Under the pieces are notes generated by a model. That model ran no database searches. It was not told the DNA's origin and saw only the letters and a list, made by a program, of their open reading frames with translations. Source: Verrucomicrobiota bacterium (GTDB taxonomy: Bacteria > Verrucomicrobiota > Kiritimatiellia > CAIVKH01). From it: 64,000 nt of DNA. Location of the stretch: positions 1-64,000 of the forward strand of contig JACKPT010000016.1 in assembly GCA_024233345.1 (NCBI GenBank), given 5' to 3'. The translations under genes and the position numbers were made by a program. Shown here piece after piece: positions 1 through 8,694 of the stretch. Within the stretch, counting starts at the first letter, position 1, and each line of letters starts with the position of its first letter.

Positions 1-107
1 AGCGGGCCAGTCGGGCCAGGGGCCTTGCAGGGGGAGTGCGGGGCCTGCGGCAGCAAGGGGGCAGCTTCGCGGCAATAGCGGCACGGATCCGGAATGGTAG
101 CGGCGTT

Positions 108-1367
108 TCACGGTGCAGGTATGAGCGCTTTGTGGAGGACTTTGCGATAGATCACAGGGATAGCAAAGCACCGGACGATTCGCGAGATAACCTCGCGGCC
201 CGCCCTGATGAGGCGAGCGGGGGTTGATATCGGCTCCACGGAAGTGGGGGGAGAGGGTCTTAGCCGGTCGGCGATGCGGTCGATGGGGCTGGCCACCCCG
301 TAGGGGCCATTTTTGACTACATGGGTGTAGATCATGGTGGTATTGAGGTCTTCGTGACCGAGCATGTCCTGAACGGTGCGGATATCGATCCCTGCCTGGA
401 TCATGTGGGTTGCAAAGGAGTGACGGAGGGTATGGGACTTCACATGTTTGTCGATTCCGGCTTCGGCGGCAGCCTTGCGGATGGCTCGTTGGAGGATGTT
501 GGGATAGAGGTGGTGGCGGCGTATGATCCCGGAGCGGGGATCTGTGGACAGTTTGTGGGAGGGAAACACGTACTGCCAGTGCCAGGCCCAGGGAGCGCGG
601 GGGTATTTTCGCTCGAGGGCAAAGGGGAGTTCGACCGAGCCGTAGCCTTCGGCAAGATCCTTATCGTGGAGGCGTTTGGCATGGGCTATTTGTTCCTGGA
701 GGTCGGGCAGGAGGATCTGGGGGAGGACGGCTGCCCTGTCTTTCTTGCCTTTGCTGTCGCGGATGACGATCTGGTTCTGCTCGAAGTCGATGTCCTTGAC
801 GCGAAGGCGCAGGGCCTCGCTGATGCGCATACCGGTGCCATACATGAGGTGAGCGAGGAGTCGCTGAACCCCGGTCATTCGGGAGAGGAGGTCGATGGCT
901 TCCTCTACGCTAAGAACGACCGGGAGGTTGGGTGGCTTTTTTGACCAGTCGTAGTCGAGTCCCTCGATGTCGATATCGAGCACTTTTTTGTAGAGGAAGA
1001 TGATTGCGCACAACGCCTGGTTTTGCGTAGAGGCGGCGACATTGCCCTGTACGGCGAGGTGGGTCAGGAAGGCGTTGATCTCGGTCGGTCCCATGGCGAG
1101 GGGGTGGCGTTTGTTGTGAAAGAGAATAAATCGACGGATCCAATCCACGTAGGTTTTCTCGGTGGAATAGGCGTATCGATGGACGCGGAGAGTGTCGCGT
1201 ACGAGGTCGAGAAGGCGGGGGGATGAGGCATGGTGGATGGTGGATGGTGGATTAGGCGTGGAGCTCGGATGCTGTTTTCCGGGTTTTGGATACTGGGTTC
1301 TGGATCGCGGATGCTGGTGGGCGCTTAACTTGTGTTGATTGGCCGTATGATGGGATTGAGCGATCAT
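108..1367 (-). CDS. intI: Integron-type tyrosine recombinase (IntI family)
   Basis: Site-specific recombinase of the integron integrase family, 419 residues from the ATG at 1367. A SAM-like core-binding domain spans about 51-140 and the catalytic domain about 150-350. The tyrosine-recombinase residues are visible: Arg181 (GTGMRISEAL), His312 and Arg315 (HTLRHSFATH), His338 (LGHED), Tyr347 (MIYTHV). The block at about 241-295, with FALERKYP, WAWHWQYVFPS and RRHHLYP, is the extra segment that separates IntI from XerC/D. The first ~48 residues are low-complexity and derive from a repeat-like stretch, so the true start may be further in. The C-terminus carries ~45 residues beyond the usual IntI end. 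No attC array is visible in the window. Confidence 0.9.
   Translation of the reverse strand: MIAQSHHTANQHKLSAHQHPRSRTQYPKPGKQHPSSTPNPPSTIHHASSPRLLDLVRDTLRVHRYAYSTEKTYVDWIRRFILFHNKRHPLAMGPTEINAFLTHLAVQGNVAASTQNQALCAIIFLYKKVLDIDIEGLDYDWSKKPPNLPVVLSVEEAIDLLSRMTGVQRLLAHLMYGTGMRISEALRLRVKDIDFEQNQIVIRDSKGKKDRAAVLPQILLPDLQEQIAHAKRLHDKDLAEGYGSVELPFALERKYPRAPWAWHWQYVFPSHKLSTDPRSGIIRRHHLYPNILQRAIRKAAAEAGIDKHVKSHTLRHSFATHMIQAGIDIRTVQDMLGHEDLNTTMIYTHVVKNGPYGVASPIDRIADRLRPSPPTSVEPISTPARLIRAGREVISRIVRCFAIPVIYRKVLHKALIPAP
1232..1252. repeat. Three tandem GGTGGAT heptamers
   Basis: Three perfect head-to-tail copies of GGTGGAT lie inside the presumed N-terminal coding region of the integrase. They support the idea that the upstream part of that reading frame is intergenic in origin. 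No function is apparent. Confidence 0.6.
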
Positions 1368-1413
1368 GGCTATGTCTCCGGTTTTCCAAGGTATGTTGCC
1401 ATGTTAGCAAACG

Positions 1414-1438
1414 ACCTGTAACATCCGGGTTTACAGGT
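1414..1438. promoter_or_regulatory. Inverted repeat, candidate operator of the WYL regulator
   Basis: ACCTGTAA (1414-1421) and its exact complement TTACAGGT (1431-1438) are separated by nine bases and end nine bases before the ATG of the WYL regulator at 1448. A dyad in this position suits autoregulation by a dimeric winged-helix protein; a translational hairpin is the alternative. The binding role is inferred from position only. Confidence 0.5.
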
Positions 1439-1447
1439 ACACAAAGA

Positions 1448-2437
1448 ATGAAAAAAATTGTGCGTACGCAACAGAGCCGTCTACGGCGGATGGTAGAGAT
1501 GATCCGGGAAGGGATGGCGGAGGGGCGACTGCGGAACGCCACCGACTTCCAGCGGGAGTTCGGGGTGTCGCGCCAGTCCTGCTGGCGGGATCTGGATACG
1601 TTGCGGGATGACGAGGGCGCACCGGTAGCGTATGACGCCTCACAGAGGGGCTTTTACCTGACCGATGCGGAATGGCGGCTGCCGCCATTACGATTGACCC
1701 GTCGAGAGGTTTTTGCGTTTTCGATTGCCCAGCGGATGCTGGAGCCTTTTCGGGGGACCCCCTTGGATGTGGAATTCACTTCACTATTTGAGAAGATCGG
1801 GGAGTCAATTGAGGGCTCGGTGACCCTGGAGGTGGCTGCGCTGACCGATCACCTGCATGTGGTGGGGGAAGACTATGTTCCGGTTGACCAGAAACGATGG
1901 ATGAGAGCTGCGGAGGCGGTGGATCGTCGTGAGGTTCTGAATATTCGTTATCGGAAATTTGATGGAACGGAAAAGACCTATGCGCTGCGTCCGGTCCATC
2001 TGGTGGCTTATCATGGAGACTGGTATCTGGTGGTCTTTCGCGGGGATCGAGATGGGGCAACGATGTTCGCCCTGTCGCGAGTTCTTTCCATGACTCCGGG
2101 GGAGGGAGAGATCCCGGTGCCTGAGGACTGGTCACCGGTGCGCTATTTTGAGCAGGCGTTCGGAATTACCGGCGGGGAGAAGCTTCATCGGGTTCGGCTG
2201 AGATTTTCGCCAAAGGTGGCGGCATATATCGGGTCCCGGGTATGGCATTGCACACAGAGAATTCAGCATTTTCGCGATGGTTCTCTGGAACTATGTTTTG
2301 AAACCCGGGGATGGAAGGAATTGGTTCGGTGGATTTTGTCATGGCAACCGGATGTTCAGGTCATTTCACCGCGGGTTTTGCGAGACCGGGTTGAAGAAAA
2401 GCTACGGGATGCGTTGGAGCGCTTTTCGGTCCGTTAA
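1448..2437 (+). CDS. HTH-WYL domain transcriptional regulator (YafY-like)
   Basis: Ligand-responsive DNA-binding regulator of 329 residues. The N-terminal winged helix (about 1-60) contains NATDFQREFGVSRQSCWRDLDTLR, a typical recognition-helix layout. A WYL domain follows at about 140-205, with YALRPVHLVAYHGDWYLV holding the W-Y-L core, then a C-terminal WCX-like extension to the end. The ATG at 1448 begins MKKIVRTQQSRLRRM and is preferred over upstream in-frame starts because it sits just after the palindrome. The gene is divergent from the integrase with only about 80 bases between. Members of this family often repress neighbouring defence or stress genes, but nothing codes for ~880 bases downstream, so the regulon is unknown. 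Confidence 0.85.
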   Translation: MKKIVRTQQSRLRRMVEMIREGMAEGRLRNATDFQREFGVSRQSCWRDLDTLRDDEGAPVAYDASQRGFYLTDAEWRLPPLRLTRREVFAFSIAQRMLEPFRGTPLDVEFTSLFEKIGESIEGSVTLEVAALTDHLHVVGEDYVPVDQKRWMRAAEAVDRREVLNIRYRKFDGTEKTYALRPVHLVAYHGDWYLVVFRGDRDGATMFALSRVLSMTPGEGEIPVPEDWSPVRYFEQAFGITGGEKLHRVRLRFSPKVAAYIGSRVWHCTQRIQHFRDGSLELCFETRGWKELVRWILSWQPDVQVISPRVLRDRVEEKLRDALERFSVR

Positions 2438-3319
2438 GCCAGGTGTTTTCGGGGTCGGACTCAAGGAATACAAGGCGATTGGGATGGGGACAGACAAATT
2501 TATTCTGCCCACGAATAGCACGAAAATCACGAATCGCGGCGCTGCCAATAGGTGTGTGGGTTGTGTTGGTCTGAATGCCCACGGATCTTGCGGATCGCAC
2601 GGATGAGGATTGGGTTGGGTTCGCATGCAGGGGGCTCCGCCGCGCTGATCTTCTCATCGACGTAAGCAAGTCATTTTAGACCAGGGTATCCAAGCAAGGG
2701 TGTTGGTTAGGTGTGATGCTATTTTTTGGGGGGGGTAGCATCTTCCAATGGAACTTTTTCTTGAGCTTGAGTTTTGCCGTCAGACTCCTGGCAGTCTTGA
2801 TAATGGGATAGGGACTGACAATTATATTGTCATCAGCGATTACGATTAGGAGCAGGATCATGATTGAGATTGGGTATTCGCGGGGTGGCGTGGGATGGAG
2901 ACTGACAAATATATTCCGCCCAACAAGCGAACAAACACTGAACCGCACTTCGTCGCCACGCCTACCCGGATATACTCAATCGAACTGCCTACGCGTTCCT
3001 GATGAGCAACTTGTCGATGAAGTCGATTAAGCGGAATCAAGGGCAATTATTCGGCCCCGGCAAACTTTTCGCCTCCCATTCAGGGCAAAAAGAAGGGGGG
3101 AACAAAAGGCAGCGCGTCTTCCGGATATTGACTCGATAGACCTCGTCATAGACACAACGAGGGCGGGGAGGCCCACGCTGGGGTGTAACTCCTGATTCCA
3201 ATTCTCGGTGGCTCTCTGCGGCCTCTGTGGTGGACCTGAACACTTTCGACCGAATCACCAGGCCACGGCCAAGCTGGCCGTGCCACATTGTCGATCCGTG
3301 AATGGGATGGGGACAGAGG
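2438..3319. other. Long non-coding region with dispersed repeats
   Basis: About 880 bases with no credible gene on either strand. It contains three degenerate copies of a 30-base repeat (plus a partial fourth at its edge), a perfect hairpin at 3264-3282, and word-like stretches such as CTCTGCGGCCTCTGTGGTGG near 3214 and CACGAATAGCACGAAAATC near 2511. In an otherwise gene-dense window this looks like an accessory region, possibly linked to the nearby integrase. Confidence 0.6.
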
Positions 3320-3326
3320 TCAGCGC
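2481..3326. repeat. Family of GGGATGGGGACTGACAAAT-type repeats
   Basis: Copies at 2481-2510, 2805-2834 and 2892-2921 share the pattern GGGAtgGgGACtGACAAaTaTATTC followed in two of them by GCCC. A partial fourth copy begins at 3304 (GGGATGGGGACAGAGGTC). The copies are in the same orientation. They resemble the short intergenic repeats that accompany REP/RAYT-type elements, but no transposase is present, so the class is unresolved. Confidence 0.5.
3264..3282. repeat. Perfect hairpin CACGGCCA / TGGCCGTG
   Basis: Eight-base arms with an AGC loop, 38 bases beyond the stop codon of the exporter gene that ends at 3320. No T-run follows on the minus strand, so it is not a standard intrinsic terminator. 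It may protect the 3' end of the long minus-strand transcript or be a REP-like palindrome. Confidence 0.45.
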
Positions 3327-5365
3327 ACGAGGTGTTTCCGGGCGAGGATCAGGAGCCGGGGGAGGAGGAGGACGGAGAGCATCAGGGCCATGGCGACGCC
3401 AATGACGAGGAGGAGGGCGAAGGAGGCGAGCCCCTGGTGGCGGGTGAAAATGAGGCTGCCGAAGGCGGCGATGGTGGTGAGGGAGGTGAGGACGACACTG
3501 CGGCCGGATCCGGAGAGGGTGCGCTGGAGGTCGCCTTTTTCCTGGATGAACCGATGGACCATGTGTACGCCGTCGTCGACGGCGATCCCGAGAATCACCG
3601 GGAGGGCCATGATATTGATTGGATTGAAGGGAATGTGCAGGAGTTTCATGACCCCATGCATTCCCGCCACGGTAAACAGGGTGGGCAGGATGGCGAGGAG
3701 CGAGGGCAGCAGGCGGCGGTAGTTGGCCCAGACGCAGAGGAACATGAGGATCCCGCCCACGACCCCGGTGATGATCAGGGCGCGGTTGGACAGGTCGGTC
3801 ATGAATCTTCCCAATACCGGCATACCGGTGACGGCGGGGTCGATGGCTTGCATACTGGTGACAAAGGCTTCCTGTTCGATCGGATTCCAGACGTCGCCGG
3901 AGGGATAGGCATAGACTGCATACCGGCCGGATGGACTGACAAAGCGCTGGAGGAATTCGTCCGGCCACGCGGCATCCGGGCCATCCACCGGAGCGAGCAT
4001 CTCCAGGTCGGCGATGGACCGGACTTCGCCGACGGTGTCTTCATCGAGCAGTTGATCGGCGAGGTCGATCGCGGCGGCTTTGGTGTCGGTGGTGAACACG
4101 GCAAACTGGGGGGACAGATCGGAGCGGGTCACCATCTCCCGTTCGAGGCGAACCGCCTCGGAGTCTTTGGGCTGCAGGTCGGTGTAGTTCCCATCGAAGC
4201 CGGGGCTGCCCAGGAGACTGAGTGCCACTGCGGCGATGGCAAGGGCTGCGGTGATGCCGGGATATTGCAGGGCCATCAAGAGTCGGCCGACCCGGCTTTC
4301 CCGGGTACTGATCGTCCGGTTCTGACGATGGGGGATCAGGGTGAGCAGGGCGGGGAAGAGGGAGATCATCAGAAACAGGCACAGGATCATCCCGATCCCG
4401 GCGATCAGCCCGAGTTCGGCAAAGCCCCGAAATCCGCAGGCGAGCATGGAGAAAAAAATCACGGAGGTGGTGATGCCGCCGGTGGTGAGCTCGGGTGCGA
4501 GTTTGGAAATGCTGAGCGGGAGGGCATCCTGTTCGGTCATGCCTTCGTTCATGAACTCTTCGGTACGGTTAATGATGTGGATGCCGTAGTCGATACCGAG
4601 GCCGAACAGGATCGAGGCAAAGAAGGCGGAGAGGAGGGTGAGGTGGCCGGGGTAGAGGGTGATCACGCCGAGGAGCAGGATGACCGAAAAGCCGAGGGTC
4701 ACCATGGCCATCAGGGGCCTGCGCATGGCGGCAAAGGCGGTCACAAAAATGACCCCGATGAGCAGGAAGGAGAACAGGGACAGGGTGCTGATATCCTGCT
4801 GGATGACATCGCGATCGTCGATGGCGTACTGGGGAATGCCGGTCAACCCGGCCCGGAGATTCGGAGCGTCCTGCAGTTTTTCCGCGAGAACGAGCCGGAC
4901 TTGGTCCAATAGGGGGGAAATGGTTTCGGCCTGGGATCGGGCATCCTCGGGCTGGATAAACAGCATGAACATGCCAAGGTCGCGGGAGGTGAAGTAGGGG
5001 TTCACTCCGGCCCGGTCGAGCCGTTCGGAGGGTAGGGGGATCTTGTCGGTTACCGCGCGTACACCGGGCACGAGGCGCAGTGCGGGCCCGAGTTCATCGA
5101 CCGCCCTTTTCATGGCCGCTGTATCCTCTCCCTCGAGGACCACCACCAGTACATTCGGGGTTCCGAATTCGTTGGCAAAGTCGAGGAATCGTTTGATCGC
5201 GGGCAGATCAGGATCAACAAGATCGAGGTTGGATGTTTTGAGGCGCAGATGGACTGCGGTGGCGCTGAAGGAGAGAATCGCGAGCAGGCAGGCGATGGTA
5301 AACACCAGCCAGGGGCGGTCTACCGAGAACCGGGCAACACGATAAAACCAGTGGCTACGTTTCAT
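3320..5365 (-). CDS. RND/MMPL-family membrane exporter
   Basis: Inner-membrane transporter of 681 residues with two homologous halves of about six membrane segments each and a large periplasmic loop after the first segment of each half. The charged motif of the superfamily occurs twice: GLGIDYGIH near residue 255 and GIAVDDGVH near residue 590. It resembles sterol-sensing-like RND proteins and the hopanoid exporter HpnN, but is shorter than HpnN (~870). The gene overlaps the end of the upstream MBL-fold gene by 11 bases and is the last gene of the minus-strand block. A lipid or isoprenoid cargo is inferred from the neighbouring YceI protein and prenyl synthase and is unproven. Confidence 0.8.
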   Translation of the reverse strand: MKRSHWFYRVARFSVDRPWLVFTIACLLAILSFSATAVHLRLKTSNLDLVDPDLPAIKRFLDFANEFGTPNVLVVVLEGEDTAAMKRAVDELGPALRLVPGVRAVTDKIPLPSERLDRAGVNPYFTSRDLGMFMLFIQPEDARSQAETISPLLDQVRLVLAEKLQDAPNLRAGLTGIPQYAIDDRDVIQQDISTLSLFSFLLIGVIFVTAFAAMRRPLMAMVTLGFSVILLLGVITLYPGHLTLLSAFFASILFGLGIDYGIHIINRTEEFMNEGMTEQDALPLSISKLAPELTTGGITTSVIFFSMLACGFRGFAELGLIAGIGMILCLFLMISLFPALLTLIPHRQNRTISTRESRVGRLLMALQYPGITAALAIAAVALSLLGSPGFDGNYTDLQPKDSEAVRLEREMVTRSDLSPQFAVFTTDTKAAAIDLADQLLDEDTVGEVRSIADLEMLAPVDGPDAAWPDEFLQRFVSPSGRYAVYAYPSGDVWNPIEQEAFVTSMQAIDPAVTGMPVLGRFMTDLSNRALIITGVVGGILMFLCVWANYRRLLPSLLAILPTLFTVAGMHGVMKLLHIPFNPINIMALPVILGIAVDDGVHMVHRFIQEKGDLQRTLSGSGRSVVLTSLTTIAAFGSLIFTRHQGLASFALLLVIGVAMALMLSVLLLPRLLILARKHLVR

Positions 5366-6350
5366 GGTCGTGCTTTTTCTGTCTGTCCCGGGCGATATCC
5401 TGTTCCAGGGTCTTCAGATCCCCGGCTTGAAGAAGTGATGGCATCTCCCAGCGCAGCGGTGTCCCCTGGATCGCGCGGGCAAACCGTGGCAGAGCCGCCG
5501 AGGGCCGGTCAAAGGACAGGGTGAAGGTTCCGAAGTGGCAGGGGATCACTTTGCGCACCCCAAGCTCGGTGGCGGCTTTGACGGCTTCTTCGGGATTGAT
5601 GTGATGAAACTTCAGGGGAATACGCGGGGCGTAGGCACCGATGGGGAGAATGGCGATGTCGGGGTGATAGGTTTCCCGCAGGACAGACCAGGGGTTGGCG
5701 TAGGCGGTGTCGCCGGCATAGTAGAGGGTGGTGCCTTGCGGGCTCTGAATCATATAGCCGACCGCATCAAACTGGCTGCGCAGGGGATGAAAACGATTCC
5801 CATTGTGGGCAGCCGCTACCGGGGTGATGCGCAGCTCTCCCAGTTGGTAGGAAGTCCCCTCGACGACAGGACGTATGTGGGTGGCGTTGGTGTCGATCCG
5901 ATCGAGGAAAATCTCGCTACCGGAGGGGATCAGGATGGTGGTCAACTCCGGGAGTCCGACCAGGGTGTCCTGGTTGAGGTGATCAAAGTGGGCATGACTG
6001 ATGAGGGCATGGGCCGGACCAAGGGGCGTGAGATCGGGCGGGAAATTCATGATCCGTTTGGATATGGTGCAATGGTCGCTGAGGTTGGGGTCCAGCAGGA
6101 GGGTTTCCCCATGCCAACGGATAACAAACCCGGAGTGACCGAGCCATCGAATCCACGGTTCGTCTGACATGGCTTTGCTGGGTTCCGGTCGGTATTCGGC
6201 GGGGATCGCATTCCATCCGGTGGTGACTGTCCAGTCCTGTCTTTTCCCGAACCAGCCAAGCAGCCAGGCGGCCATGACAATCAGGAGGGATAGGGCAATG
6301 AAGCAAGAGGTTGGCATGGTCTTGAAACGAGACTGTGTCTGATGCGTCAT
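5355..6350 (-). CDS. Membrane-anchored MBL-fold hydrolase (NAPE-PLD/UlaG-like)
   Basis: Metallo-beta-lactamase-fold hydrolase of 331 residues. An N-terminal membrane segment at about 15-34 anchors it. The metal site is SHAHFDH (His119, His121, Asp123, His124), with further ligands in AAAHNGNRF, YAGDTAY and PCHFGTF. The opening WIRWLGHSGFVIRW and DPNLSD are typical of the NAPE-phospholipase-D/UlaG branch, which acts on phosphodiesters including N-acyl phospholipids. The ATG at 6350 overlaps the preceding TGA as ATGA, and the gene overlaps the exporter behind it, so the three are translationally coupled. The substrate is not determined. Confidence 0.8.
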   Translation of the reverse strand: MTHQTQSRFKTMPTSCFIALSLLIVMAAWLLGWFGKRQDWTVTTGWNAIPAEYRPEPSKAMSDEPWIRWLGHSGFVIRWHGETLLLDPNLSDHCTISKRIMNFPPDLTPLGPAHALISHAHFDHLNQDTLVGLPELTTILIPSGSEIFLDRIDTNATHIRPVVEGTSYQLGELRITPVAAAHNGNRFHPLRSQFDAVGYMIQSPQGTTLYYAGDTAYANPWSVLRETYHPDIAILPIGAYAPRIPLKFHHINPEEAVKAATELGVRKVIPCHFGTFTLSFDRPSAALPRFARAIQGTPLRWEMPSLLQAGDLKTLEQDIARDRQKKHDHET

Positions 6351-8281
6351 GGTGAATCCGACCCTGTTTGGGCCAATTGTCGGACATAGGTTACTACATC
6401 CACAATCTCCTGATCATTAAAAACTTCATGGCCGGGCATGTTGAGTCCGGGCAGTCCAAACTTCACTATTCGGGCGAGGGCGATGGTCTCGGACTGCTCA
6501 TCAAGGCCAGATGGAACATAGAAGAAGGCTCCCTTGGTTAACTTCATGGCCGGTCGATCAAACAGATGGGCGAGGGGGCCATCGCCATTTCCTGCATAGC
6601 CATGACAGGGGCTACAGAAGCGCTGAAAGATTCTTTTTCCATTGTCGTAGGAGGGGTTGTTTCGGTCGGGCTCCGGGGTCCAGGTTTCGATTGTGTGCAT
6701 TCGCGCTTCCGCTCCGGCTAGGCCGAGGGAACTGAGGTAGAGGACAAGGGATGGCCCCCGGGGGTCGTCTTGATCGAAGAGGTATGCGTAGGAGGGCATT
6801 TTGGAGCCGGGGGAGAGGGAAGATGGGTCGATCAAGTGTTGGCGGTGCCAGAGGGCGGTGCGCCGGAGCCCGGCATTCATGAGGTCTGGCCCCTGCCGTC
6901 GGTTACCCACCATGGGGGGGCGTTCATCCCGGTCGATGGCGCGGTAGGGACCCCACAAAAGCAGGTCGCGGGGGTGATTGGGGCGGAGGTATTGGGAGTG
7001 GCAGTTGATGCAGCCTTCCTGCTTATAGACCTCGCGTCCCAAGGCCACCGAGGGTTCGGCGGTTGGAGCGATGCCGGGGTTCGGGGTGAGGGTGAAGTAC
7101 ACACATCCGGCGATACCAGTGAGGAGAAGTGGCCAATAGCGTGTACTGATCCTCCGTCGTGCCGGGGTTTGCGGAAGCCATAGCCCGGTGGCAACCAGTA
7201 GTCCGGCTCCGAGGAGCAGGGTTCCCGGAATGCTGTGGAGGTGCTGGGCAAGGCCGACGCCGAGTCCGGAGCCGAACCAGCCAGCCACTGCATAGAGGAT
7301 GGCGGCTCGCCAGCGGATGGGAACCAGTCCCGGGCGTTCGGGGTGAAGAGATGGAAACGCAACCAGGCAGGTTGAGTAGATCGAGATGCCGATGGCATAG
7401 AGGGGGCCGGCTAGCCATGGGATGATTCCGTTGCTTTGAAGCAGGGTAAAAGACAGGGCAAACAGGGCAAAGGTTACTGCGAGCAAGCCTCTCATGCTTC
7501 GCCGGTCAATGAACCAACCGGCAAGAATTGCCGCTGAAGCGTGAAAAAGGCCGAGCATGAGTTTTCGGCTTGGGGATCCCCAGGTATGGGCGCGTAGGGA
7601 TTCATTGAGCTGGATGGTGGCAAACGCGGTTGAATCAAGCCAGACAAGGGCGAGGAAAATCAAAACAATGGCCGTCAACCCAATCCCCCGGAATTCTGAT
7701 GATGGGAGGGTGGGGATCCCAGTGGGGTCTTGACCCTTCCGGGCCGATGTGGTGAGGACAGCCGTCATGCCGATCAGGCAAATCACCGCGGAGAATATGG
7801 TTTGGGTGAAGGGGGACGCATCGAACACGGCGGGTATGTTGCAAAGGAGATAAGCCAGGCCTGTACCGATACCCACTTGGAGTCCAAAATGTGGGCCGGT
7901 TATCCAGTCCCGGAGACCTGATGCCAGGGTTACCGTTAACATTCCGGTGAAGCTGCCGATCAACAATGCGGAGACATACAGCAACGGAGCGGAAGGTTGG
8001 ACAAGGGTGAGCAGGGCTGATGCGGCACAGCCTGCAAATGAAAAAATCAGCATGCTTCGTGTCGATCGGTTCTTCAGAAGGATCGCCGCCAGAATGCTGA
8101 ACAGAATCCCCCCCATCCCCATGAAGCCCATGCTTTTTTCGGTATAGACAGGGTCAGGGAAAAAGATCTTCAGGTAGGAGACAAAGCCGAACTGGGCATA
8201 GAGCAGAAAATAGACATAGGTCGCGGCGACGGCCGAGACGCCCGCGATGCTTCTTGTCGAATCCTGACCGATTTGCCTCAT
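6347..8281 (-). CDS. MFS transporter fused to CcoO-like and class I cytochrome c domains
   Basis: A three-part membrane protein of 644 residues. Residues 1-400 form about twelve membrane segments of MFS type. Residues 410-520 match the cbb3-oxidase subunit CcoO: GREVYKQEGCINCHSQ binds heme at Cys424/Cys427/His428, followed by RRQGPDL, WHRQHLIDP and the axial-ligand Met495 in SKMPSY. Residues 545-640 are a second cytochrome c with CSPCH (Cys556, Cys559, His560) and Met615 in LNMPGH. The ATG at 8281 is chosen because it overlaps the preceding stop as ATGA; upstream in-frame codons encode an arginine-rich stretch inside the previous gene. CcoO normally has a single membrane anchor, so the MFS body is a marked departure. 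Confidence 0.85.
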   Translation of the reverse strand: MRQIGQDSTRSIAGVSAVAATYVYFLLYAQFGFVSYLKIFFPDPVYTEKSMGFMGMGGILFSILAAILLKNRSTRSMLIFSFAGCAASALLTLVQPSAPLLYVSALLIGSFTGMLTVTLASGLRDWITGPHFGLQVGIGTGLAYLLCNIPAVFDASPFTQTIFSAVICLIGMTAVLTTSARKGQDPTGIPTLPSSEFRGIGLTAIVLIFLALVWLDSTAFATIQLNESLRAHTWGSPSRKLMLGLFHASAAILAGWFIDRRSMRGLLAVTFALFALSFTLLQSNGIIPWLAGPLYAIGISIYSTCLVAFPSLHPERPGLVPIRWRAAILYAVAGWFGSGLGVGLAQHLHSIPGTLLLGAGLLVATGLWLPQTPARRRISTRYWPLLLTGIAGCVYFTLTPNPGIAPTAEPSVALGREVYKQEGCINCHSQYLRPNHPRDLLLWGPYRAIDRDERPPMVGNRRQGPDLMNAGLRRTALWHRQHLIDPSSLSPGSKMPSYAYLFDQDDPRGPSLVLYLSSLGLAGAEARMHTIETWTPEPDRNNPSYDNGKRIFQRFCSPCHGYAGNGDGPLAHLFDRPAMKLTKGAFFYVPSGLDEQSETIALARIVKFGLPGLNMPGHEVFNDQEIVDVVTYVRQLAQTGSDSP

Positions 8282-8694
8282 TTTTCTCCGGCCTGGAATG
8301 CGCCTAGTTTGAGGAGGGTGATTTGAACGCTGGCGAGAATCAGGTCGGTCAGGGTTACCGCGATCCATGCGGGGTCGAGAAGACCGCGCAGAATGGCGAC
8401 GGCGGTGAAGGCTGCAATCACCAACCGGATATAGGCGGTGAACTCAAGGACGCCGATTGCCCGCCTCTGCCGGGTGGTTGGGGCGGACGATAGAAAGGGA
8501 AGGAAATAAGAAGAGCCGACACTGAACACAAAGGCTCCGATCCACTGCATATAGACGGGTTCCGTGGGCACGGTTGCGATCCCCATCAGCTTCAGGGTGA
8601 AGACGGGGGCGGCCAGAAGCATCAGTCCGGTGAGCCCGTCACAGGCTCCGGCAAGCAGGGCATACACGGTAGCAATGCGATCAATCTTTTTCAT
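8278..8694 (-). CDS. Small four-helix membrane protein, unknown
   Basis: Hydrophobic protein of 138 residues with about four predicted membrane segments and short loops; family not recognised. It overlaps the upstream CcoN-like gene by 14 bases and the downstream MFS-CcoO fusion by four (ATGA), so it is very likely co-translated with both and may be a small subunit of the same membrane complex. No cofactor-binding motif is visible. Confidence 0.75.
   Translation of the reverse strand: MKKIDRIATVYALLAGACDGLTGLMLLAAPVFTLKLMGIATVPTEPVYMQWIGAFVFSVGSSYFLPFLSSAPTTRQRRAIGVLEFTAYIRLVIAAFTAVAILRGLLDPAWIAVTLTDLILASVQITLLKLGAFQAGEK

Noticed and set aside
2433..2712. Possible attC core sites (GTTAAGC at 2433, GTTAGGT at 2706)
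   Set aside because: Only single GTTRRRY matches; no paired RYYYAAC core or folded attC arms were found.
3302..4912. 536-codon open frame on the plus strand
   Set aside because: Antisense shadow of the RND exporter; Gly/Asp/Glu/His-rich composition without any domain.
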